From Danxiaibacter sp048498555 (GTDB taxonomy: Bacteria > Bacteroidota > Bacteroidia > Chitinophagales > Chitinophagaceae), in assembly GCA_048498555.1 (NCBI GenBank), contig JBEHXT010000019.1:19779-83778 (forward strand): 64,000 nt of DNA, in the 5' to 3' direction. The position numbers and the translations under genes were made by a program. The notes beneath the pieces were generated by a model. It ran no database searches. It worked only from the letters and a program-made list of their open reading frames with translations, and was not told where the DNA came from. Positions 38,038 to 47,901 of the stretch are shown one piece after another (within the stretch, counting starts at the first letter, position 1; every line of letters starts with the position of its first letter).

Positions 38038-38259
38038 TTACTTCTTCTTGAGCTTTTGATCAGCCACATCCCGCTTTGTCGAAGGCACCAATTCTTCTTC
38101 GCTGTAAAACTTACGTGCACGCTTTAAACCGGTTGCGATCGCTACGCCTTCACCAACCCCTTGCAGAAGTAATCCGTTGGCAATCTCCGTTGCTTTATTC
38201 CGGATTTTTACCGGCTGGTTCTTGTAGCAGGGAGGGTAATCCCCATTATACCACGGCAT
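38038..38259 (-). CDS. Small conserved protein of unknown function
   Basis: 73 residues. The pattern MPWYNGDYPPCYKNQPVKIR followed by NKATEIANGLLLQGVGEGVA and IATGLKRARKF is that of a widespread small bacterial protein family starting 'MPW...DYP.S.KN.P..IR.KAIEIANALL'. The C-terminus is basic (DQKLKKK). The function is not known. The gene is convergent with the ABC permease (26-bp gap). Confidence 0.75.
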   Translation of the reverse strand: MPWYNGDYPPCYKNQPVKIRNKATEIANGLLLQGVGEGVAIATGLKRARKFYSEEELVPSTKRDVADQKLKKK

Positions 38260-38472
38260 ATGATTTCGTTTTGGTTATTGAATGCATTACAACCATAAGA
38301 TTCAATGACGTTTATTATATAATCACAAACAAAAGCCACGCCATTGCGCAAAAATCACCGTCTGGCATAATTCTTTAATGGTTAACAGTATGCTTTCTGA
38401 TAAAGAAAGCAGCAGTTGTATGGATGATTCGGATAAATAATTGAAAAATGAGCTTATCAAAAGCAACACCAT

Positions 38473-39474
38473 ATGGACATCGACAACAACCAGGTAAGCA
38501 CAGACGAAATAAAGGATATTAAAAGCAAGCACAAAATGTGGATTGGTAGCTATATTCTGATTGCGGTTATATTCGGAATATTTTACTGGCTGCTGCATTT
38601 GCGCATCTTTAGCGCTGCGTGGCTGCAACGGCCGGTTTTTCTGAAGTTTACATTGGTAACGGCAATTGTTTTTTTCATTCTTACCATCTCCAAATATATA
38701 GAAGCCTTATTTACTAAATATGGGCATACTAAAGCTGTCACGTATAATTTCGTGCGCCTCGTTCGAATTATTGCTGTTCTCGCCATTATTATGGTAATCA
38801 TTGCCTTTCTATTTGAAAATTGGTATACTGCTGCCGTTTCATTAGGGCTTATATCGCTTGTTCTTGGCTTCGCCTTGCAAACGCCCATTTCATCTTTTAT
38901 TGGTTGGCTATACATCGTAGTGCGCCTTCCATATAAGGTAGGTGACCGCATTCAGCTGGGAACTTTTAAGGGAGATGTTGTAGAGATTAATTATCTCGAT
39001 ACAACCCTGTGGGAGTTTGGCGGCGATTACTTAACAAATGATGTACCCACAGGCAGGCTAATCCGGTTTCCTAACACCCTTGTGCTGCAAGGCGAGGTGT
39101 ATAATTATTCCTGGCGGAAATTTCCGTACATCTGGAATGAAATCCCATTTCATGTGGCTTATGAGAGCAACCTTGAATACGTTGAGGCTGTATTAAGAAG
39201 AGTGGCAAGGGAAGCGCTGGGAAAAGACATTGAAGAAAAAGTGAACGAATTGAAATTACTGGTGAAACAAACAGCAGTTGATGAGCTCGATATTAAGGAA
39301 TACCCGTTTGTAACTTTTCGGACAAATCCGAATACCTGGATCGAGGCTTCCGTGAATTATCTTGTAAACCCTAAAAGAGCTTCTGAAGTGCGCAACAAGA
39401 TTATCAAAAACGCATTAGCCGAGTTGTTGAAAGAACCTCAAAAAGTAATGTTCCCCAATTCGAATGCACGGTAA
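38473..39474 (+). CDS. Small-conductance mechanosensitive channel (MscS family)
   Basis: A 333-residue inner-membrane protein. Helices lie at about residues 24-42, 56-75, 95-115 and 119-150. The pore helix and beta-domain entrance read SLGLISLVLGFALQTPISSF and RLPYKVGDRIQLGTFKGDVV, typical of MscS. The C-terminal ~160 residues are the cytoplasmic cage. Such channels release solutes on osmotic downshift. It is a single gene. Confidence 0.92.
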   Translation: MDIDNNQVSTDEIKDIKSKHKMWIGSYILIAVIFGIFYWLLHLRIFSAAWLQRPVFLKFTLVTAIVFFILTISKYIEALFTKYGHTKAVTYNFVRLVRIIAVLAIIMVIIAFLFENWYTAAVSLGLISLVLGFALQTPISSFIGWLYIVVRLPYKVGDRIQLGTFKGDVVEINYLDTTLWEFGGDYLTNDVPTGRLIRFPNTLVLQGEVYNYSWRKFPYIWNEIPFHVAYESNLEYVEAVLRRVAREALGKDIEEKVNELKLLVKQTAVDELDIKEYPFVTFRTNPNTWIEASVNYLVNPKRASEVRNKIIKNALAELLKEPQKVMFPNSNAR

Positions 39475-39520
39475 GAAATTTTACGTCGGCATCACATAAA
39501 TATGATTGTTCCTTTATATA

Positions 39521-39551
39521 AAAAAGGTTTGCAACATTCCCTTGCAAACCT
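39521..39551 (-). terminator. Terminator for the lmo0937-type gene
   Basis: A perfect 10-bp stem AGGTTTGCAA/TTGCAAACCT with a 7-nt loop. Read on the minus strand it ends in a U run (complement of the A run at 39519-39525). It lies 43 bp past the minus-strand stop at 39594. Confidence 0.72.
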
Positions 39552-39593
39552 GCTCACTTTGTGATTGATAAATTGTTTATACGACCTGCGTCG

Positions 39594-39749
39594 TTAACCC
39601 CTTCGTCCTGACAGGCCGCCAAATATGAATGAAATCACCGCAAAAAATACCAAAATGTGTATCAATGCACCTGCAGTATGATAAACAATAAATCCAAAGA
39701 TCCAGGCTATAACCAGGATAACGCCGAGTATGAATAAAAATCCTCTCAT
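39594..39749 (-). CDS. lmo0937-type small membrane protein
   Basis: A 51-residue ORF. On the minus strand it reads MRGFLFILGVILVIAWIFGF, then IVYHTAGALIHILVFFAVIS and FIFGGLSGRRG. This matches the lmo0937-family pattern of two helices around a central 'A.G.IH.L..' segment. Homologues are stress-linked small membrane proteins in Bacteroidota and Firmicutes, with no known mechanism. A perfect terminator lies just downstream on the same strand. Confidence 0.85.
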   Translation of the reverse strand: MRGFLFILGVILVIAWIFGFIVYHTAGALIHILVFFAVISFIFGGLSGRRG

Positions 39750-39984
39750 AACTTTTTTCTTATGCTAAAAAAAGAATCGTGCCAGATTGCGGCTGCAGCA
39801 TATTTGCATAACCACTTTATGAATGCAGAAGGGTAAATAAGATTGTTGGCCAGCACAGCGCTTTCCCGCCATGCAAAACGTTTGTAATTCAAGTACTACA
39901 GGTGCGGATAACACGCTACACTCTGGCAATAAAATGCCCGGTTAATGTATTTGCTCTTTGAGGTATGATTGTCATTATAGCATT

Positions 39985-42288
39985 TTATACCGGCAGGGAG
40001 AACCAAAAAGTAGAGCCCTTTCCCTCTTCACTTTCTACACCAATTAATCCGCCATGCTTAATCACTATTTGCTGCGATATATACAAACCCAGCCCATATC
40101 CTTTTTTATCTCCCGATCCGTTAACCCGGAAAAATTTTTTAAATAACTCGGATTGTTTTTCCTCACTAATACCGGCTCCCTCATCGGTAACACGCACCAC
40201 TACCTGCAGAAGCTCTTTGATCATTGAAATGGTAATAGTAGAATTCTCAGGAGAGTATTTAGATGCATTAGAAACCAGGTTTATCAAAACCTGTTCAATC
40301 CTGAATTTGTCCGCATGCACAATCACATCAAATTCACCGTCAAATTTGAACGTGTTTTTTTCTCCTTTGCTATCAAATATCTTAACGCTATCCATTATTG
40401 TATTTCCAAGGTGAAAGTACTCTGCATTTAAATCCAGCAAACCGGATGATATTTTGGTTGCATTTAATAACTCATGTGTAATTGTAGCTAACCTGTCTGC
40501 CTGCTGGCGTATCTTATTGGAGTAATAATCTATTTCTTCTTTTGTACTGGCAGATGAAATGAGCTCTGCATTCAACTTCAAAGAAGTAAGCGGATTTCTT
40601 AATTCATGGCTGATAATGCCAATATATTCTTCTCTTTTGAAATCTTCTTCTTTCTTTTCCGTAATGTCAAGAACGGTACCGATAATCCTCGAAGGCTTAC
40701 GGTTTTCAGAAAACGCAACAAGTCCATCCGCGCGGATCCATCTGATTTCATTAGACCTGGTAATGATCCTTACTTCATAGAACAACTTGCCGGTAATATA
40801 GGCTTTGTTTATGGCTGCATCTCTTATGGGTTTGTCTGCAACCATGATCCTGTCAACAAGATATTCGTGAGGCACAGGAAAAGGGAAACCAAATATCTCA
40901 TATAACCGCTTTGAACCGATCATTGAAACATTGTGTAAATTCATATCAAAAATTGCAACTTTCCCGGCTTCTGCGGCAAGCCGCGCACGTTCTTCCGCTT
41001 CCTGAACGCCTTTTCTTGCAAGGACAAGCCCTGTTACATCAACACTTGTGACCAGTATACTTTCTACTTTGCCCAATTCATTCTTAAACGGTTCAATAGT
41101 GAAATTCTGATAACTGGTATCTTCGCCTTCGGGCCAGGATAGTTTTATTTCACGCTCATTAATGGTACTTCTTATTCCTGTAAGAAAAGCTTGTCGTAAG
41201 TCTTCTAACAACCCCGTTTGAGATATCCCCGGTAAACTGGAAAAAAGTGTTGTTCCGTTCAAAACATCAGGTGTAGTTCCCCAAAGCCTGATCATATGAT
41301 CGTTAGCAATATCAATTGCAAGATCAGGGCCGCTTAACAAGCATATTGCCACCGGCGCCTGCGTTACCAGGTTTTTCAGCTTCTCTTCACTCTGTTTGAG
41401 TTGTTGCTTTGCTTTGTACGTTTCAGTAACGTCTTCCATTATTCCACTGAACCTGTATACTTCATTTTTCTCATTAAAGAAAGGCTTGCCCCGGGCCAAT
41501 ACTGTTCGAAGCGCTTTTGTAACCGGATGAATAATATCATATTCAATATCGTAAGGGACTTTCGCAGGAAATGTTATAGCTGAGGTAATTGCATTTTTTA
41601 CCCTGTCGTGATCTTTTTCTGCTATTACTTCAAAAGCAAGGTCTAGGTCCGCCTCAACAGTATCTGGAATGCAGAGCCATTCCCGCAGCCGGTCGTTAAA
41701 CCGAAATTTATTGGTAACCGGATTGTAATCCCAGGCGCCCAGTGAAGCGGCATCAATTGAAAAGCTGTAAAGTTCACTTGTTTCTTTAAGTTGTTGCCTG
41801 TCTATCACTTTTTCTGTAGTTTCTACGCAAGTCACCAGTACACCACCGGGCAAATTGTTATCATCGTTGATTTTGCTGTAGCTGAATGTCCAGTATACAT
41901 CTTCCATTGTTCCATTGCGAAAGATTGGAATGAGCTGGTCTTCCCGCCACACAGACTCACCGGTTGTTAAAACCTGTTGGATTAACGGCGAAATGGTTGG
42001 CCATATTTCTTCCCATGCCTTCTCTGCCGGTTCGCCTAAAATAAAAGGATGTTTTCCTGTTACACCAAGGCTGGGGCGGTAAGCATCGTTGTAAAAACAA
42101 GTTAACTCAGCCCCCCACCAGATAAACATAGGAAACTTCGAATGCAAAATAACGGCTATAAGCGCCTGAAGGCTTTTAGGCCAGGTATCCGGCGTTCCAA
42201 TATTGGTTTTACCCCAATCTTTCTGCCGCATCAATTTGCTCATTTCGCCATTTCCGCTAAGAAATAAACTAGTGTCTTCTGCCAACAT
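39985..42288 (-). CDS. Multi-PAS sensor histidine kinase
   Basis: 767 residues with no obvious membrane helix, so probably cytosolic. There are four PAS-like domains: residues ~20-165 (GTPDTWPKSLQALIAVILHS), ~170-290, ~305-420 and ~430-550. The H-box is YIGIISHELRNPLTSLKLNA; the ATPase domain carries N-box ('NLVSNASKYS'), G1 (VTDEGAGIS) and G2 (GYGLGLYIS). It autophosphorylates on His and passes phosphate to an unlinked regulator; no response regulator gene lies nearby. The signal is unknown. Confidence 0.95.
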   Translation of the reverse strand: MLAEDTSLFLSGNGEMSKLMRQKDWGKTNIGTPDTWPKSLQALIAVILHSKFPMFIWWGAELTCFYNDAYRPSLGVTGKHPFILGEPAEKAWEEIWPTISPLIQQVLTTGESVWREDQLIPIFRNGTMEDVYWTFSYSKINDDNNLPGGVLVTCVETTEKVIDRQQLKETSELYSFSIDAASLGAWDYNPVTNKFRFNDRLREWLCIPDTVEADLDLAFEVIAEKDHDRVKNAITSAITFPAKVPYDIEYDIIHPVTKALRTVLARGKPFFNEKNEVYRFSGIMEDVTETYKAKQQLKQSEEKLKNLVTQAPVAICLLSGPDLAIDIANDHMIRLWGTTPDVLNGTTLFSSLPGISQTGLLEDLRQAFLTGIRSTINEREIKLSWPEGEDTSYQNFTIEPFKNELGKVESILVTSVDVTGLVLARKGVQEAEERARLAAEAGKVAIFDMNLHNVSMIGSKRLYEIFGFPFPVPHEYLVDRIMVADKPIRDAAINKAYITGKLFYEVRIITRSNEIRWIRADGLVAFSENRKPSRIIGTVLDITEKKEEDFKREEYIGIISHELRNPLTSLKLNAELISSASTKEEIDYYSNKIRQQADRLATITHELLNATKISSGLLDLNAEYFHLGNTIMDSVKIFDSKGEKNTFKFDGEFDVIVHADKFRIEQVLINLVSNASKYSPENSTITISMIKELLQVVVRVTDEGAGISEEKQSELFKKFFRVNGSGDKKGYGLGLYISQQIVIKHGGLIGVESEEGKGSTFWFSLPV

Positions 42289-42730
42289 AATTCAAATATA
42301 GTGGTAGTGTTATTGCTATTGATAAAATACAATAAAAAAGGAATAATTAAAACATTGGTACCGCCATCAATGTATCAAAATGTTTTGCAATAAGGGAAAT
42401 ATTATTTCACAGATTTGATCCGGAACCTCGGAATAATTGCATCCTGCTCCGGAAAATCATTGTTTTGGAAGTGATAGGCAGCAAATTGTTACGCTGCTTT
42501 TATTGGATTTCTATTTCGACAGATAAATATTGCAGCTGAACATACTGGCAGAGGTTTGCCATACATATCTGGCATTCACCTAAATTAATTTGTACTTTTT
42601 CTTTATCGGATTTTTCTTCTTAAATTTTATGTTCAGCGCCTTTATTATTTTTCAGGAAGAGGATATTGCATAGAAATTTTCAAGCCTGCCCTTATCTCGT
42701 ATAAATAACAGAGTCATCACAATAACAAAT
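42289..42730. other. Divergent intergenic region between kinase and metal ATPase
   Basis: 442 bp that should hold both promoters. An AATTTGTACTTT stretch near 42590-42600 resembles a -7 element but lacks the exact TAnnTTTG. No ORF or known riboswitch was seen. Confidence 0.5.
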
Positions 42731-45208
42731 ATGGAAAAAACTCAAATCAATCTTGATATATTATTGCCTGAGGTACCCGATGAAAGGGATGCATGTGTTG
42801 AACGCATCATCCATTTGTTACAGGATAAAAAGGGCATTGACAAAGTTCATATAATTCCCGCCAACAATGATGGCAAAGCTAAACTATGCTTCCATTACCA
42901 ACCCGGTATCATCTCAGCCAATGAAATTGAAAACCTCGCAAAAACTGCAGGAGCGGCGCTTACAGAACGCTACGGACATCTGTTGGTTGAAACATCCGGT
43001 ATACGGCATGCAAGGCACGCCAGGAATATAGAGGAAGGGCTTGAAAGAAGCAACGGCATGTTAAATGTTTCAGTAGCAGGAACCGGCTTTATCCAGGCTG
43101 AGTATGACAAAACAATTTTAGATGAGCATGCCGCAATCAATCTTATAAAAAAAGCAGGGCTGTCAATTAAACAGGCACAGGACTTTCATGCACATGCCGC
43201 GCATGAAGGGCACGCGGATGAAGAGCACACCCATGAGCATCACGAACATGATGAGGCTGGCCATGGTCATACACATGGCGGATTGTTTGGCGAAAAAACA
43301 GAGCTTATTTTCAGTATCATTTCGGGCGTGTTGCTTGGAGCTGGCTTTGGCCTTTCCTATATTACCGGCATAGGCAAAACGCTGCCTTTAATTTTTTATG
43401 TGGGCGCATACTTTTTTGGTGGGTTCTATACATTAAAAGAAGCATTGGAAAGTATTGCGAAGGGAAGATTTGAAATTGATTTTTTAATGTTGGTTGCTGC
43501 TGTAGGCGCAGCGTTCCTTGGACAATGGGCCGAAGGTGCGTTATTACTGTTTCTATTTAGCCTGGGCCACTCGCTGGAACACTATGCAATGGAAAAGGCA
43601 AGAAAATCCATTGCTGCACTTGCAGGCCTCGCACCGAAAACTGCCCTGTTGAAAAAAGGCGAAACAATAACAGAGGTTGGTATTGAAACATTGCAACCAG
43701 GGGATGTGATTACTATAAAGCCCAACTCAAAAATACCGGCGGATGGAATAGTAATTAAAGGTAACAGTAGTGTAAACCAGGCACCAATAACAGGCGAAAG
43801 TATGCCAGTTGAAAAACTGGCAATAGCAAACAGCGACATTGATCTTTCTAAATCCGATAAACTTGATGCCAGCCACAGGGTATTTGCAGGCTCTATTAAT
43901 GGTGGCGAAAACCTTGAGGTTAAAGTGAGCAAAATTGCTTCAGATTCTACCATAGCACGGCTGATTAAACTGGTTAATGAAGCACAAACACAGAAATCTC
44001 CCACGCAGAATTTTACGGATAAGCTCGAAAAATATTATGTCCCTGCAGTGTTGATCCTTGTTGTATTGTTACTGTTTGCTTTCCTGGTGTTGGATGAAAG
44101 TTTTAGCCAGAGTTTCTACAGGGCTATGGCGGTACTGGTAGCCGCGAGCCCATGCGCGCTGGCCATTGCTACACCGAGTGCCGTATTAAGTGGAGTGGCG
44201 AGAGCAGCAAGAAGCGGTGTTCTTATCAAGGGAGGCAAACCACTCGAGCAATTGGGTACACTCACTGCCATTGCATTTGATAAAACAGGAACACTTACTG
44301 AAGGCAAACCAAAACTGACAGGTGTTTATCCGTTGAACGGTTTTTCAGAAGAAGGGTTATTGGCAATGGTAGTTGCAGTTGAAAAGCTGAGCGACCATCC
44401 GCTTGCTTCTGCTATTGTAAAAGGCGGAACTGAGAAATTGCAGAAGGAAGTTCCGGCAGCAGCCAATCTAAAAGCTGTTACCGGCAGAGGGGTTGCAGCA
44501 GAATATAAGGGAAGGAAAATACAAATAGGCAACAAACAAATGATGGCAGACAACAACGGTTCATTACCGCAAGAGTTTAGGCAAAAAGTAGAGGAGCTGG
44601 AAAAGCAAGGCAATACCACTATGCTCGTGAAGCAGGACGATGCAATAGTTGGCATGATTACTTTAAGAGATGTAGCAAGAGCGGAAGCCCAAACAACAGT
44701 GTTAAAACTGAAAGAGGCCGGTATTCGCAAAATGATTATGCTTACCGGCGACAACCAACAGGTGGCAGAAGCAGTTGCAAACGAAACAGGCATTACCGAA
44801 GCCTGGGGCAATCTGTTACCTGAGGAAAAAGTTGCAGCGATTGAAAAGTTAAAGGCAACTGAAAAATTGGTGGCAATGGTAGGGGACGGAGTAAATGATG
44901 CACCTGCAATGGCAAAAAGCACTGTTGGCATTGCCATGGGTGCAGCAGGTTCTGACGTAGCCCTGGAAACCGCGGATATAGCGCTAATGGCAGACAGGCT
45001 GGATAACCTGCCTTTTACAATTAGCCTTAGCAGAAAGGCTCACGCAATTATTAAACAAAACCTCGTAATCAGTTTGGGAATGGTGGCGATATTGATACCG
45101 TTGACTATTTTAGGTATAGTGCATATTGGTCCCGCTGTTATTGGCCACGAAGGCTCAACACTACTTGTTGTGTTTAATGCATTGAGATTACTGACATACA
45201 AAGGGTAG
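42731..45208 (+). CDS. P1B-4-type heavy-metal P-type ATPase with His-rich N-terminus
   Basis: 825 residues. Residues ~1-140 look like two degenerate HMA domains without CxxC (DERDACVERI). Residues 153-183 are His-rich (HAHAAHEGHADEEHTHEHHE). Catalytic parts: actuator TGES (APITGESMP), membrane ion site SPC (473-475, AASPCALAIATP), phosphorylation site DKTGT (D517), SDHPLA, and VAMVGDGVNDAPA. The SPC site and terminal HEGSTLLVVFNALRLL define the P1B-4 subgroup, which exports cobalt, zinc, cadmium or iron rather than copper. Inner-membrane exporter; exact metal unclear. Confidence 0.94.
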   Translation: MEKTQINLDILLPEVPDERDACVERIIHLLQDKKGIDKVHIIPANNDGKAKLCFHYQPGIISANEIENLAKTAGAALTERYGHLLVETSGIRHARHARNIEEGLERSNGMLNVSVAGTGFIQAEYDKTILDEHAAINLIKKAGLSIKQAQDFHAHAAHEGHADEEHTHEHHEHDEAGHGHTHGGLFGEKTELIFSIISGVLLGAGFGLSYITGIGKTLPLIFYVGAYFFGGFYTLKEALESIAKGRFEIDFLMLVAAVGAAFLGQWAEGALLLFLFSLGHSLEHYAMEKARKSIAALAGLAPKTALLKKGETITEVGIETLQPGDVITIKPNSKIPADGIVIKGNSSVNQAPITGESMPVEKLAIANSDIDLSKSDKLDASHRVFAGSINGGENLEVKVSKIASDSTIARLIKLVNEAQTQKSPTQNFTDKLEKYYVPAVLILVVLLLFAFLVLDESFSQSFYRAMAVLVAASPCALAIATPSAVLSGVARAARSGVLIKGGKPLEQLGTLTAIAFDKTGTLTEGKPKLTGVYPLNGFSEEGLLAMVVAVEKLSDHPLASAIVKGGTEKLQKEVPAAANLKAVTGRGVAAEYKGRKIQIGNKQMMADNNGSLPQEFRQKVEELEKQGNTTMLVKQDDAIVGMITLRDVARAEAQTTVLKLKEAGIRKMIMLTGDNQQVAEAVANETGITEAWGNLLPEEKVAAIEKLKATEKLVAMVGDGVNDAPAMAKSTVGIAMGAAGSDVALETADIALMADRLDNLPFTISLSRKAHAIIKQNLVISLGMVAILIPLTILGIVHIGPAVIGHEGSTLLVVFNALRLLTYKG

Positions 45209-45347
45209 GCTATTATACTGATGAAATCTGTTGTCTGGATTAAAAATGTAGTGCCTTTAGAGATTACATGGCGATAATTGAATATTGGCTTCCTTTTTGC
45301 GTATGAGCATGTGGAATCGAAATATTTCTTTGACAGAGAATCGGAAC

Positions 45348-45374
45348 GCCTGCCTTTTTTAGGCAGGCTTTTTT
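45348..45374 (+). terminator. Strong terminator downstream of metal ATPase
   Basis: GCCTGCC/GGCAGGC perfect 7-bp stem (45348-45354, 45362-45368) followed by six T's. It is 140 bp after the ATPase stop. Confidence 0.85.
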
Positions 45375-45776
45375 GTCAAAAAAACATGGTTCAACAATAC
45401 ATTGCTGTTGGCCTATAGTAGATAAGATATCGAAGGCAATTCAGCACCTTTTATTACGGTTTCCATGTAATATAAATCTAACAACATTGTTCTTTATTTA
45501 TCCGCAATAACAGCATTTTTACTTGCGATAAGAAAGCCGCGTTATCTCTTATTCAAAAATAACAGTACTCATTCTTAGCAGGAGAAAACAGGCCTCTTTG
45601 TTGGATAACTAAGCGCATAAATTGCAAAGCTATTCAAACATTTACCGCGCAAATTCGGAACAAAAACTGTAGTAAATCTGAAGTTATTATAGAACCGATT
45701 TTATTTTTTTTCAAAGCAATTTATTCGTGTAAATCTTATTATTTTCGCCACGTTTTTTAAGGGTTTAGGGTTGAAT

Positions 45777-45804
45777 GCCTCGTTATTCTTAGCGAGGCTT
45801 TTTT
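45777..45804 (+). terminator. Orphan terminator with no gene upstream
   Basis: GCCTCG/CGAGGC stem (45777-45782, 45793-45798) with T6. There is no ORF within 400 bp upstream on the same strand, and another terminator sits between it and the ATPase, so a short RNA may end here. Confidence 0.72.
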
Positions 45805-46032
45805 ATTGCTACTATCGCGTGATAATAAAATGCAGAGGAGTACAACAACTTCAATGTGTTTGCCATCATCCTTGAAACAATTGTAACCACATAACAGTAG
45901 ACTTTACCTGATCGGATAATTTGCTTTAACAATTTACCCCCTACTACTACCTCAATTCAGCTATTTAAATAAATACACAGAGCCTAAGAGGTGTTGCAGG
46001 ATTAAAAAAGGTTAGACTGACTTTTAATAATC

Positions 46033-46060
46033 GATTGATACAAGTCAATCAATTTTTTTT
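46033..46060 (+). terminator. Weak terminator-like hairpin
   Basis: GATTGA (46033-46038) and TCAATC (46045-46050), then AATTTTTTTT. The stem is short and AT-rich. Confidence 0.3.
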
Positions 46061-46284
46061 GATTATTTATCACAGGTCTCTTCTATAAACAAGCGAATAA
46101 ATTATAGTCATCAGTTAATTTATTTATTTACGAATTATAATACATATTATTAATTAATAATTCATTTTATTTATTATTTATTATTTCGACGTTTCATTTA
46201 AGCACAATATTTTCATCCGGATTAGAATCCCATTAAATACACTCAACATTCTTTCCGTTAACAAAATTCTATTGTGCAGCATAG

Positions 46285-46292
46285 TAACTTTG
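46285..46292 (+). promoter_or_regulatory. TAACTTTG -7-like box before beta-helix lipoprotein gene
   Basis: Exact TAnnTTTG match 94 bases before the ATG at 46387; the -33 TTTG is not clear. A leader of roughly 85-90 bases would result. Confidence 0.35.
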
Positions 46293-46386
46293 CATCGTCA
46301 AAGGGAAAAAAGAATATATAGGTGCACTAAAATATTCTTCGTTTAATTCCCAAAATAAAATCCAATTTTTATAAAGCCAATATTCC

Positions 46387-47901
46387 ATGATTAAAACCGC
46401 AGTTGCAGCGCTTATAGCTAGCGCTATGCTTTTAAGTTGCACAAAAAACAATGACGTTGTAGCGCCAGTATCTGAAACAAATGTTCAGGCGCAAAGAATC
46501 GACAGCTCGTCTACGGGCAAAAAAATCAATCTTCCACTTAATGGTACATCAGTTTACCTGGTAGATGCAAACACTGTAAAATATCAACCAGGTGATACAC
46601 TTGTAATCCCTAAGAGCGTTGTACGTGTTACTCTATATAAGGTTAACGGTACTGCTGCCAGGCCCGTTGTTATTACAGCCGCTCCAGGTGTAGTTATAGG
46701 AGGTTTCGATCGCGCTTCTGTTGATGTACAGGGCAAGTTTATCAAACTGCTTGATCTTAATATTAACGGTAAGCCTACAGCAATGGGCATCAGAGCGTAC
46801 TATTGCTCAGATATTGCACTTGAGAATATCCACATCGATGGTGCTGCTATCGGCGTGATGCTTAAGAATGATGCTGTGGCAACAGATCCAAACACATACT
46901 ACCCTAATGCAGTAATCAGGAACGTTTCATTAAAGAACGTTTCCGTTAAAAACTGTACAAACGAAGGATACTATATTGGTAACACAGCAGACATCCAGAA
47001 TGGATACAAGAACAGCCCGATCATCGGCCTTACTGTAAAGAACTGCTCGGCTGAAAATACAGGATGGGATGGCTTCCAGGTTACAAGTGCACAAAACTGT
47101 TCCATCGACGGTGTAACTGTTACCAATGCCGGAACTGCCAACAAAGAATCTCAGATGAGCGGTATAACTATCCAGGATGCAACAACCGGTACCTTCCAGA
47201 ACTTTACCGTGAACAAGAGCACAGGCGCTGGCCTTACATTGTTCTCAATGGGTGACTTAGTTGTTAAGAACGTTGCCATTCAGGATGCTTCTTTGACAGC
47301 CAAATCTTATGGCATCATCGTCGACAACAGGCCCGACAGAGGCTTTAACCTGCCTGCTAAAAAACTCATCATGGAAAATGTGAGTGTTAAGCAATCAGCG
47401 GGCTTTAAAGGAAAAATTCCTTTGTATGTGATCAATAGTACTGCAAACGGCGCCATCTCTGCGGTTCCGGGTTCAGTTACCAACTTCACTTACGATTTAG
47501 CAAGCTGGGAAAAGAAAACGGTAGACAATGCAAGAGACGTGTTTTATGGTGGTAACGATGGAAAAGCTCAAACTACAAGCCCGGCTCCGGCAGCTTCAAC
47601 GCCTACTACAGTAAACACTTTACCAGGTGCTCCGGCTAATTTCACTGCCAGCACTTCAAGCAAAACAGTAACATTATCATGGGCTGCACCTGGTATGCCA
47701 GGCGGAACAATTACTGGTTACAAAATTTACCGCGGAACTGCAATCGGCAAGTATAACCTGATAAGAACATCAACAGGCGCAACATTATCTTATGTTGATG
47801 GCAACAAGATAAGCGGAACAACTTACTACTATGTTATCAGCGCAGTTAATGCCACAGGTGAAGGTCTCAGATCTTCAGCACTTAAAGCAATCCCTCAATA
47901 A
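46387..47901 (+). CDS. Lipoprotein with right-handed beta-helix and fibronectin type III domain
   Basis: 504 residues. The leader ends in lipobox MLLSC. Residues ~60-370 form a parallel beta-helix of short rungs with Asn/Val ladders (ENIHIDGAAIGVML; IRNVSLKNVSVKNCTNEGYY), as in pectate-lyase-like carbohydrate-active proteins. After a Pro/Thr/Ala linker, residues ~415-504 are an FN3 domain (APANFTASTSSKTVTLSWAA; TGYKIYRGT). Catalytic residues are not evident, so it may bind or cut polysaccharide at the cell surface. A perfect terminator follows. Confidence 0.87.
   Translation: MIKTAVAALIASAMLLSCTKNNDVVAPVSETNVQAQRIDSSSTGKKINLPLNGTSVYLVDANTVKYQPGDTLVIPKSVVRVTLYKVNGTAARPVVITAAPGVVIGGFDRASVDVQGKFIKLLDLNINGKPTAMGIRAYYCSDIALENIHIDGAAIGVMLKNDAVATDPNTYYPNAVIRNVSLKNVSVKNCTNEGYYIGNTADIQNGYKNSPIIGLTVKNCSAENTGWDGFQVTSAQNCSIDGVTVTNAGTANKESQMSGITIQDATTGTFQNFTVNKSTGAGLTLFSMGDLVVKNVAIQDASLTAKSYGIIVDNRPDRGFNLPAKKLIMENVSVKQSAGFKGKIPLYVINSTANGAISAVPGSVTNFTYDLASWEKKTVDNARDVFYGGNDGKAQTTSPAPAASTPTTVNTLPGAPANFTASTSSKTVTLSWAAPGMPGGTITGYKIYRGTAIGKYNLIRTSTGATLSYVDGNKISGTTYYYVISAVNATGEGLRSSALKAIPQ

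Larger units (their letters stand above)
45209..46386. other. Long AT-rich intergenic region (1.18 kb) with two terminators
   Basis: No protein gene is supported on either strand. It holds two clear rho-independent terminators (45348-45374 and 45777-45804), a weaker one (46033-46060), and a very AT-rich tract at 46130-46195 with overlapping small inverted repeats. It also holds the likely leader of the beta-helix gene. Confidence 0.6.
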
